Shown: piece by piece, positions 23,401 through 31,593 of the stretch | Layout of the letters: every line of letters begins with the position of its first letter | How positions within the stretch are numbered: position 1 is the first letter of the stretch | NCBI GenBank assembly: GCA_012934845.2 | Contig: WNNJ02000487.1 | Span: 310,001 to 374,000, forward strand | Direction of reading: 5' to 3' | Length of the DNA: 64,000 bases | From: Pomphorhynchus laevis | Lineage: Eukaryota; Acanthocephala; Palaeacanthocephala; Echinorhynchida; Pomphorhynchidae | Position numbers and translations under genes: made by a program | Notes under the pieces: model-generated | What the model was told of the DNA's origin: nothing | The model's database searches: none | The model's input: only the letters and a program-made list of their open reading frames with translations

Positions 23401-23677
23401 AAGAGCACATATGTTATTGTCTCAAAAATAATTAATATAATTAATACATTAATAAAAAATTTAATATTTTTTTAAATTTGAAAATTTTTAATTTATTTTT
23501 ATTTAATTTGATAGAAACAATTTTGTCGGTATTTCAGTAGTTATAATTAAAATAATAATTATTTCACTAGTTATAGTATTAAATGTTAAAATTTATTTTA
23601 TAAGTTTTTCACCCGCATAAACTACTGAATCGTTTGGAGAACTGACTAAATATTAAATTCAAAATTGTATTTGCTAG
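20451..23677. other. Long AT-rich stretch, no gene seen
   Basis: I searched this stretch for upstream enkurin exons and found none. A segment near 22912-22980 (GTATATTATTTATTATCAAT and ATAAAAATATTC) resembles the reverse of the Penelope 3' region and is probably a decayed fragment. A similar weaker one lies near 22225-22275. Confidence 0.5.
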
Positions 23678-23840
23678 GTATATGAACTGCGTTAAAAACT
23701 TTATTGCTTCTAATATCAAGGAGCTTACGAATAGTAAAGCTAAAAATAAGGGTGCTACAGGAAAGGTCGTCGAGTCTCGTTTCGGGAATACAATAAATCT
23801 GAAAGCGAGCGGTCTGCTTCCTGATTACAGCGCTAGGGCA
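23678..23840 (+). CDS. ENKUR: Enkurin-like gene, exon A
   Basis: The exon follows TTGCTAG (acceptor at 23676-23677) and ends GCTAGGGCA^GTAAGT (phase 0). It encodes VKNFIASNIKELTNSK, then VVESRFGNTINLKASGLLPDY. This matches the part of enkurin just before its C-terminal domain (GKNFI..N, then L-x-SGL-P-Y). Enkurin is a calmodulin- and TRPC-binding adaptor of sperm flagella and a microtubule inner protein of cilia. An in-frame ATG at 23682 is probably internal, since enkurin has a longer N-terminal part, for which I found no exon in the window. Exons B and C continue in the correct phase. Confidence 0.75.
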
Positions 23841-24521
23841 GTAAGTTTAATTTATAAAACTTGTTTAGAATAATACATAGATAATAAAAAATAAATAATA
23901 AAATTTTTATTTTAATTTTAAAAAGGAAATCAGGAAAAAATATCTTTCAAAAGAGATACAAATTATCGCTGCGTCGATCTTTTACAAATCATGCTTTAAT
24001 TACTTTTTTAGAATTCAAAAATATATCATCATTAATTCCTGTTTTACTTAAAACATAGAGATGCCAGTATTTTCCCTCTTGCAAGGAAATTCGGGGGAGA
24101 TCATTTAGCGTGTCCTTTTAAATATTTTAATGTCAATGTTGTAGTGGGTTATTTTAAAATACAGTATTCGTCGTCTCCATATCTATTGAATCACTATGCG
24201 TGGTCGGCCCTAGTGCATATGCGTTATTGAGGCAGCTTGTTTCGAGGTTGTGGTCGACAATCGGAGATAAACGGCATTAAAGGTGGCTTATGCTACGAAT
24301 CAGTGCAGTCGTTCAACGAGAGAATGCGGCATCCGTTTTAGAGTCGGCTTGAGATATCCTCTCTAGGTAACTACCTTCTTTGACGATTTCTATACATCAA
24401 TTTGACAACATTACATTAAATTGTAAATTATTAAATATATTAATAAGTGACTTATTTATTTCTTGAAAGACAATTGTGTTAATAAAATTAAACAAATCGA
24501 GAGAAGTCAATGCAAAATTTT
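23841..24521. other. Enkurin intron sequence, no gene seen
   Basis: AT-rich except 24090-24360, which is GC-richer (for example CGTGGTCGGCCCTAGTGC and TCGGAGATAAACGGCATTAA). That part gives no recognisable protein and no match to other repeats in the window. Confidence 0.45.
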
Positions 24522-24693
24522 ATTATTTATTAGTGGAGAGAGTAAAGTAAAATATTTATTCAATCGAATTTTCAATAGCTTACTGATATCATCTTCAGGA
24601 GTGCAGTATGCTATTGCAGCAGGCTTTAGCAGTAGGCTATTGAAAATTCGATTAAATAGATATTTTACTTCACTCTCCCCACTAATAAATAAT
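24522..24693. repeat. Large inverted repeat with a PLE-type hammerhead remnant
   Basis: Arms of about 58 bases (24522-24579 and 24636-24693) match with a few differences; the inner ends are TCAATAGC and GCTATTGA. On the - strand the left arm and centre read CTGAAGATGATATCAG, then GCTATTGAAAATTC. That is a hammerhead box (CUGANGA with an extra U), a weak 4-bp helix II and GAAA. The right arm keeps only the GAAA side. It resembles an inverted pair of Penelope pseudo-LTR ends. Confidence 0.65.
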
Positions 24694-24743
24694 CCAATAT
24701 GAGTGAACAATCAATTTATCATGTAAAATTTTATTGTTACAAA

Positions 24744-24772
24744 TTTTCGATCACTACTGCGATCATCATCAG
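24744..24772 (-). ncRNA. Canonical-order hammerhead core, - strand
   Basis: The inverse copy of the core at 24827-24855 in the left palindrome arm, identical across all core positions. The single mismatch of the palindrome (24773) lies just outside it. Confidence 0.6.
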
Positions 24773-24826
24773 GAACAATAAAAAAATATGTTCAATATGA
24801 ACAAAATAAGGACAATAAATATGTTT

Positions 24827-24855
24827 CTGATGATGATCGCAGTAGTGATCGAAAA
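24827..24855 (+). ncRNA. Canonical-order hammerhead core, + strand
   Basis: CTGATGA, an extra T, then helix II GATC with loop GCAGTAGT and GATC, then GAAAA. The CUGANGA box, a closed helix II and the GAAA box are in the natural order and spacing. PLE hammerheads often carry an extra U after CUGANGA, as I recall. Helices I and III and the cleavage triplet are not resolved. Confidence 0.6.
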
Positions 24856-26486
24856 TTTGTAACAATAAAATTTTACATCGACTTATTTCGATTTGTTTAA
24901 ATATTGAAAACAATAGAGTCTGCTTACACAATTGTGTTAATTGAACACATTTTCCTATTGTCAGTATTTAAAAGTAGGATTTGAAGCATATTACAATACA
25001 TATTATAATTATTACATATTTGCAGTCAAATATGTAATAATTAAGTAATATGAAAATGCAGTCAAACATTCGAATATTTGGCTGCATTAGTAATATTTGA
25101 CTGCAAAATATGAATGTATTTTTTATTTTGAAAATATTCTCGGTCTAAAATTTCTTTTTCGTTGAAAATAATATTACAATAATGAATGGTTTTGAGTAAT
25201 TTAAATTAAATATCAATTGAAGTGACCATCATATTTGCACCCTTCGACATAAGATGGCTAAAATTGTAATCCTGATGGAAAATAAAGGTCTAAATTTAAA
25301 AAATATTTTATCTAATATTTTATTATTAAGAATGTGACATTATAATTAAGAAAAAATTAAATATCACAAATTATATCTTGTAAATCGTGGTAATTAATCT
25401 AAAATTACCACATTACCTTTAATATATAGTCAAAGATAGGTAAAGACTATATTGTTGACACCTTATTGATAAGATTCACATCAATTGCTACTTTAATTAA
25501 ATCAAACTATCTCTTAGAAATAAGTAATTCATGGATTGTTGTTAATCAATTGATCATTGTAAAAATGAAGATAAACATCGAGTGATTTATTTATTTCTTT
25601 AAATCAATTTCGTAATCAATCTCGTACTCTCATAACTGGAATCCGCTTTACATACTAAAAACAATTACTAGGTGGGTCTCATACAGCAGGACGCTACTAA
25701 TGCTCAGCTGCTGACCCATACCTACATTTCACGTTTCGACCCTTATAATCTGCTTACTCCATACACTGGTGCTGATCGGATTCGAGCTCAGGACGTCTGT
25801 ATCGCGATTCAACGTTACATCCACTAGGCAGTCTGCTCCAGTGGTGTAGATATACATTTCTGTAAAACTCTTTTGGTATAGGATCGTATTCTAACGATCT
25901 ATTAGACACCTACCTTACGTGTGTGATCCGCAAGCCGGATCACTGTTTTTCATGCTGCCACTTGCAATAAATGTTTTTAGTTGTACTTGATTGCATCTGT
26001 GAGCCGAAATTCTTCTGATTGTGTCAGACATTATCCTCACAGTTATTGATCCTATTCTCGATACAGTAGGAGGCTACTAATCAGCCTAGGTGGTCTCATC
26101 AGCTGCTGACCCAGACCGTCATTTCACGTTTCGAATCTTATTATCTGCTTACTCTGTACACTGGTGCTGATCGGATTCGAGCTCAGGACGTCTGTATCGC
26201 GATTCACGCTACATCCACCAGCCTGGCTGCTCCAGTGGTGTAGATATACATTTCTGTATATTGCTTTTGGTAGGGGATCGTATTCTAACGATCTATTAGA
26301 AACCTACATAGTTGTGTGATCCGCTAGCCGGATCACTGATTTTTCATGCTGCCACTTGCAATGAATGTTTTTAATTTAACTTGATTACATCTGTGAGCTG
26401 AAATTCTTCTGATTGTGGCACGACATTATCCTCACAGGTATTGTTCCTATTCTTGATACAGCAGGACGCTACTAATCAGTCTGGGT

Positions 26487-26533
26487 GGGTCTCATCAGCT
26501 GCTGACCCATACCTACATTTCACGTTTCGACCC
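26487..26533 (-). ncRNA. Permuted hammerhead-like module in satellite unit (example in unit 3)
   Basis: On the - strand GGGTC (26533-26529) is followed by GAAAC (26528-26524). A short stem ACGT/ATGT with loop GAA comes next and ends in GTA, a possible NUH triplet. Then come GGTATGGGTCAGCAG, CTGATGA (26498-26492) and GACCC (26491-26487). GGGTC pairs with GACCC. Units 3 and 5 keep all parts. B-type units change GTA to GAC and lose the GGGTC arm. Unit 1 has lost CTGATGA. It starts about 35 bases downstream of the B box, so a Pol III transcript would carry it. Confidence 0.5.
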
Positions 26534-26568
26534 TTATTTTCTGCTTTCTCCGTACACTGGTGCTGATC

Positions 26569-26640
26569 GGATTCGAACTCAGGACGTCTGTATCGCGATT
26601 CAATGCTACATCCACTCAGCAGGCTGCTCCAGTGGTGTAG
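26569..26640 (-). promoter_or_regulatory. tRNA-like Pol III promoter inside satellite unit (example in unit 3)
   Basis: On the - strand TGCTGAGTGG (26621-26612) fits an A box and GTTCGAATCC (26578-26569) is a near-perfect B box, 33 bases apart. Flanks CACTGGAGC and GCACCAGTG pair with one mismatch, like a tRNA acceptor stem. The other units have GCTCGAATCC at the B box. This is tRNA-derived sequence, as in SINEs; a functional tRNA is unlikely because the cloverleaf is incomplete. Confidence 0.6.
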
Positions 26641-27927
26641 ATATACATTTCTGTATATTGCTTTTGGTAGGGGATCGTATTCTAACGATCTATTAGAAAC
26701 CTACCTAGTTGTGTGATCCGCTAACCGGATCACTGATTTTTAATGCTGCCACTTGCAGTGAATGTTTTTAATTGTACTTGATTACATCTGTGAGCCGAAA
26801 TTCTTCTGATTGTGTCAGACATTATCCTCACAGTTATTGATCCTATTCTCGATACAGTAGGAGGCTACTAATCAGCCTAGGTGGTCTCATCAGCTGCTGA
26901 CCCAGACCGTCATTTCACGTTTCGAATCTTATTATCTGCTTACTCTGTACACTGGTGCTGATCGGATTCGAGCTCAGGACGTCTGTATCGCGATTCACGC
27001 TACATCCACCAGCCTGGCTGCTCCAGTGGTGTAGATATACATTTCTGTATATTGCTTTTGGTAGGGGATCGTATTCTAACGATCTATTAGAAACCTACCT
27101 AGTTGTGTGATCCGCTAGCCGGATCACTGATTTTTCATGCTGCCACTTGCAATGAATGTTTTTAATTTAACTTGATTACATCTGTGAGCTGAAATTCTTC
27201 TGATTGTGGCACGACATTATCCTCACAGGTATTGTTCCTATTCTTGATACAGCAGGACGCTACTAATCAGTCTGGGTGGGTCTCATCAGCTGCTGACCCA
27301 TACCTACATTTCACGTTTCGACCCTTATAATCTGCTTACTCCATACACTGGTGCTGATCGGATTCGAGCTCAGGACGTCTGTATCGCGATTCAACGTTAC
27401 ATCCACTAGGCAGTCTGCTCCAGTGGTGTAGATATACATTTCTGTAAAACTCTTTTGGTATAGGATCGTATTCTAACGATCTATTAGACACCTACCTTAC
27501 GTGTGTGATCCGCAAGCCGGATCACTGTTTTTCATGCTGCCACTTGCAATAAATGTTTTTAGTTGTACTTGATTGCATCTGTGAGCCGAAATTCTTCTGA
27601 TTGTGTCAGACATTATCCTCACAGTTATTGATCCTATTCTCGATACAGCAGGAGGCTACTAATCAGCCTAGGTGGTCTCATCAGCTACTGCTTAGATATC
27701 AAATATATTAAAATATATTTTTTAAGTTGTTAAATTATTAAAAATTACTTTATGGAATTTCACTCAAATTAAATAATAAATACATCAAATTAAGTAAGCC
27801 GATAAAAATGAAGATGTTTTAATAAAAATTAAATAGTATATAAATTCGGCAATTCAAGAGGACGGTTTTTAAAATTAAATATCTTTATTTGAAATTTACT
27901 GTGCCACTGGAATTTAAAAAATCTTAG

Positions 27928-28072
27928 AATTTTGGCAAAGTGCCAAGATACATTACTAAGCGCAAACAAGACATTGAGCAAATAAAAGAAAGCCTAAGAA
28001 GGCAACATCTTGGAAAAGAACCTGTAATAAGGAGGAAAATGCATGAAAATGAAAGATGTCAATTATTGCAAA
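27928..28072 (+). CDS. ENKUR: Enkurin-like gene, exon B (enkurin domain)
   Basis: The acceptor AAATCTTAG is followed in phase 0 by NFGKVPRYITKRKQDIEQIK and RKMHENERCQLLQ. The donor is CAAA^GTAAGT, leaving one base (phase 1). This is the conserved core of the enkurin domain: F-G-x-P-x-Y-I-x-K-R, then an E-x-ER-x-x-LLQ segment. Joining to exon A gives SARA-NFGKV without a frame break, as in enkurin proteins. The exon is 145 bp. The satellite array ends about 240 bases upstream, so it sits in the intron between A and B. Confidence 0.85.
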
Positions 28073-28871
28073 GTAAGTGGATTTCTCAATTACGTTTCAC
28101 AAATACTAAAAAATAAAGATTAATTTAAAATTTTTCTTAGAGTAAAATGAAACTTTCTGAATTCAAAACAAACATTTAATTGGGAATAGCGATTATCAAT
28201 CAAGTTTTTCATGGTGCAGCGACTTTTTAAAACAAAATTATAACGGTTTTTGGATATTCCATTGTGAAAAAATGCAAATGATGTATTTTTAAGACATCTG
28301 CTGGTTATATAAAACAGATCTTGATGGTCCACATGCAAAAAGAGGTTTAGTACCACTGATTTAATGATTTAAATCTGTGGATTGAACGTTCCTGTATAAA
28401 CTAATCATTTTAGTAGAAGTTACATGGAAACATAAGACATTTTTGTGAAAATAAACATTTCTTTTTAATGATATTAATTTCTTTTTAAAGTGTCTTTAAA
28501 AGATTCTTTAAAGAATCTTTTATATAATTAAGATTTATTCGAAAATTATCAAAACTTATAAAATTTATATTTTTAGTTTAATAATTGATTGCATTGAAGG
28601 TGCAAACAAGCGTTAGTAATCAAATTCTTTCTTTTAAGTAAGTCGGATTTAAACTTAAGGGTTCTTTGATCTGTATTACCGTAGAATCATGCAATTTAAA
28701 TTGTGTAAACGAAGTTAGCAGCTTATTTGACATACAAACTTTCAAAAACTTAATGTTTGATTTGATTTGTATAAGGATCTTAATGAACTTGGTAATATTT
28801 TTGAATACTATTGTTTGGATTGTGCTAATTTAACATAAATTATTTTAAGTAGTTGATAATGATCCATTATT
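28073..28871. other. Enkurin intron, no gene seen
   Basis: AT-rich. A 12-bp-arm perfect palindrome (AAAAGATTCTTT and AAAGAATCTTTT) lies at 28498-28521. A 78-codon - strand open frame at 28120-28356 has no recognisable motif. Confidence 0.5.
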
Positions 28872-29316
28872 GATAAAGAATTATTATAGCTGAATCAAAG
28901 AAGAGGAATTTTTTGATATTTAGCTAACTTCTGTTAGCATTTTCAGAAAATTACAATCCCTTTTAATAATTTACATGCTAATGCAAAAAAGTTCAAAACG
29001 ATCACCGCCATTTGCTTTGGACATTTGTTGCTGTTATTAGCGATAAGCAGCTGCTTTCACTGTTGTATGAATTTTTAATACGATTTCGGCAACTTTTGAA
29101 GGTAAATAAAACGCAATGAAAAAACATGGTTCAAAATAGTTTATAAACAAAACAAAAATGATTACCATAATATTTTCATTCTAAATAAATAATTTGAAAA
29201 AATTAGAAAAAATTAAAAAATAATAATTAAAGTACTAGAAAAATTAAATAAAGTATGAAAAATAAAAAACAGAAAAGATTATTTAAACAAAAGAATCGTT
29301 TACAACATCTTTACAA

Positions 29317-30060
29317 AATATTTAAAGTTACGTCAGGTTTTTTATTTGGCATAATAATATTGGAGTTTTTATGAATGTAATAAGCATCGAGAATTCTTCT
29401 ATTTAAACAATTGGTTTCTTTTGCTAAAACAACAGTATTATTATAGTCAATATTGTGATCTAAATTTAAACTATTGTCGCGCTACTGAGGCCCGTTTTGA
29501 GTGCGAATTTGTGTTGTTTTAATCTAGTCTCTAATGGTTGACCTGTTTGACCAACATATTTTATCGCATTCTAAACAAGAAATTTTATAAACTACTCCAT
29601 CATTATCATGTTTGGGTTTCTTTTTCAAAATGTTATGTGACTTCGATATTTTACTATTATACAAAGTAATATTTTAAGTATTTAATGTTTTATTGTTTGA
29701 AACAAATCTTTTGAAATTAATATTCCAAAAATTATTTAAATATGCTAATCCCATGAATTTCATTTCTTGTTCTGGGCCAAAAACAACTTGTTTATCCTTT
29801 TTGGTATTTTTGTTGAAAGCCTTTTTAATTGCCCATGATGGAAAACCATTTTTATCTAATAGAATTCTAATTATCTTAATATTTGTTTTAAGTTTCTTTA
29901 TATTGGAAACAATCATCTTATGTCGTACAAACAAATAATTGGTAGCAGATATTTTCCAAGATGTTGGGACATTGGTATTCCACGAAACAATATTTAAATT
30001 ATTTGAATTTTTATAATAAATAAAATGTATAATAATTTTTCGTGTCAAAAATTCAAACAA
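29317..30060 (-). pseudogene. Penelope-like element with C-terminal GIY-YIG endonuclease, 5'-truncated
   Basis: From 30060 the frame reads the RT C-terminal region (YLFVRHKMIVSNIKKLK, GFPSWAIKKAF, EQEMKFMGLAYL). After a stop near 29674 another frame gives GVVYKISCLECDKI. A one-base shift then gives VGQTGQPLETRLKQHKFALK, followed after a stop by LDHNIDYNNTVVLAKET, RRILDAYYIHK and a final TAA near 29317. GVVYKI-C-x-x-C and VGQTG are the hallmarks of the PLE GIY-YIG nuclease. The HNIDY...L-E pattern is its helix with the catalytic glutamate. The RT palm is missing. This is a different PLE lineage from the Naiad-like copies elsewhere in the window, since the nuclease is downstream of the RT. Confidence 0.8.
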
Positions 30061-30175
30061 CAGTATAAACAGCTGATTATCACTAATAACAGAAGCAGCT
30101 GCTCAAAGCAAATGGCGGCGATCGTTTAGAACTTTTTTGTATAAGCATGTACATTTTAAAAAGCATTGTAATTTT

Positions 30176-30207
30176 CTGAAGATGCTAACAGAAATTAGCG
30201 AAATATC
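30176..30207 (+). ncRNA. PLE hammerhead core in right inverted repeat
   Basis: CTGAAGA (fits CUGANGA), an extra T, helix II GCTAA / TTAGC with loop CAGAAA, then GAAAT. The inverse copy in the left arm (about 28915-28948, - strand) has CTGAAAA and TAAA instead, so only helix II (GCTAAC/GTTAGC) is kept there. Confidence 0.6.
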
Positions 30208-30454
30208 AAAAAAAATTCACTTTTCTTTGATCCAGCTCCATTTATTCTTTATATATGCACTTTAACATTAAATATTTCATTTAAAAAAATTAGTGGAAAA
30301 ATGTACATTTGTTGCGCTTGCTAAGGATCAAAAACCTCAAAAATTTGTTCAAATTCAAAGGAATTTTCGTCTGTTCCTGGTGGAATTTTGTCTGTTCCTG
30401 GTGGTAAGTTCTCAACACTGGTGGAGCTCAAGGTAAGAGATTTCTTAAAATTGC

Positions 30455-31560
30455 ATGCTGATGGGGGGTGTTCTTCCCCCTATTCCTAAAGCCAAGAATT
30501 TATGTATTATCACTAGTACTATTCCAATAAAAAGGCAAGATCTTTTTAATGTATTCCTTCGTGATTTTGCATTAAAGTGCCGAAACAGAATCCTGTTTAA
30601 TTCGGTTAGAACATTCGATAATAATTTAAAGGTTTCTTTCGGTATTTTGGACCTTCTCACTGATTATGCATCTTATTTTGATCTCAAATTAAAAGACTCT
30701 GGTAAGATTTCTGTTAAGCCTATTCAGGAAACACTAAAAATTACAAACTTCCTCACTCATTTGGAGGAGGAAGATGTAGCCTCCCTCAAAGCGCTATTTA
30801 AGCTATCCTCTCTGAGGAGAGTAGTTAATAAAGCTGGTCTGGAAGTCCCTGTGGCATTTGCCACTGCTGATTCCTCTCAAGCAGATATACTGGAGCGCTC
30901 CTGTACGAACCCATTCCTAGGGTTTAACCTGAAATTCGTTAAGATTGATGAGGATGGTTTTACCTATCCTCACTGTAACATTTGTCACCAGTGGGGGCAC
31001 TGAAAGTCGTCTTGCAGTCTACCTAGGATTTGCGGTCTCTGTTCTTCGGGGAACTGCTCTTTTTTACTTCAGGACTTAAATGTGATGTTTCCCTTTGCTG
31101 CTGTAATTGTGGAGATGGTCATCCCTCCTGGTCCAGGATATGTCCTCTTTTCAAAAAGTATTCTAACCTATTCTCAAAACAGCGTCCTGCAGCTGATCAC
31201 CGTGTTACTTCTTCTTTACCGTCGGAACGGAAGATGACTGACATTGATATTTTGAAACTTATGGATGTTAAAATTCAGGCCTCCAGTAACCGTCTGGAAG
31301 CCTTGATTTCCAACTTATCCAACTTCCTATGATGCCCGCACCCTGTGACTCCAGATGTTCAGATGTCTGTTTCAAACAAGCGTCCTGGTTTGGAAACAGT
31401 GCCCCCTCTAAAGATTATAGACCTTAAGAAAAAGAAGGCAAGGGGCTCTTCTCAGCCTGTAATCTCCCTAGAAAATGATGATGCTGCTCGCGGGGTAGTG
31501 CCAGTCGTGAACCAGGCTAGTGGTGGAGGGGGTAACCCTTCTATCTCTAGTCATGTTTAG
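30455..31560 (+). pseudogene. LINE-A ORF1, Gag-like zinc-knuckle protein
   Basis: The frame from 30455 ends at a TGA near 31002 in the first zinc knuckle (CNICHQWGH, then a stop). A tryptophan or similar codon is expected there, because the second family copy reads CSRCHKWGHWAS. Further knuckle sequence follows in other frames (CNCGDGHPSWSRICPLF). The segment 31345-31560 gives a basic KKKKARGSS patch. Proteins of this type bind the element RNA. The N-terminal part (ILDLLTDYASYF, NFLTHLEEEDVASLKALF) is shared with the second copy only loosely. Confidence 0.7.
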
Positions 31561-31593
31561 GGTCCGGTATTCCCGTATAACTGAGCCAACTCT

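Larger units (their letters stand above)
24722..24877. repeat. Near-perfect 55-bp palindrome carrying two hammerhead cores
   Basis: The arms 24722-24776 and 24823-24877 are inverse with one mismatch and are separated by 46 bases. Each arm contains the full hammerhead string described below, so the two ribozyme-like cores point in opposite directions. This is the layout expected for head-to-head Penelope pseudo-LTR fragments. Confidence 0.9.
25681..27690 (-). repeat. 395-bp satellite array with tRNA-like promoter, dimeric higher-order structure
   Basis: Five units and a partial sixth start with ATACAG at 25681, 26061, 26456, 26852, 27247 and 27643. Spacing is 395-396 except for the truncated first unit (380). 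Units 2 and 4 are nearly identical (type B). Units 1 and 5 are nearly identical over their last 340 bases (type A), and unit 3 (type C) shares its start with unit 5. The array therefore reads A-B, C-B, A-B, a roughly 791-bp dimer. On the - strand each unit holds tRNA-like A and B boxes, a permuted hammerhead-like module, and hairpins GTGATCCG/CGGATCAC, GATCGT/ACGATC and ATATACA/TGTATAT. Some hairpins differ only in the loop between units. No protein is encoded. The array lies in an enkurin intron. Confidence 0.9.
28872..30251. repeat. Inverted repeats flanking the GIY-YIG Penelope element
   Basis: Arms of about 210 bases at 28872-29085 and 30045-30251 are inverse with scattered differences. 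Shared strings include TCTGTTAGCAT, AGAAAATTACAAT, CGCCATTTGCTTTG and CTGTTATTAG. This matches the complex inverted pseudo-LTR arrangement known for Penelope-like elements. Both arms carry a hammerhead-like string. Confidence 0.8.

Noticed and set aside
26487..26533. Canonical self-cleaving hammerhead in the satellite unit
   Set aside because: CUGAUGA and GAAA are both present but in reverse order and no helix I pairing could be found; called hammerhead-like only.
26569..26640. Functional tRNA genes in the satellite
   Set aside because: A and B boxes and an acceptor-like stem are present, but the anticodon and D arms do not fold properly and the units are a tandem repeat.
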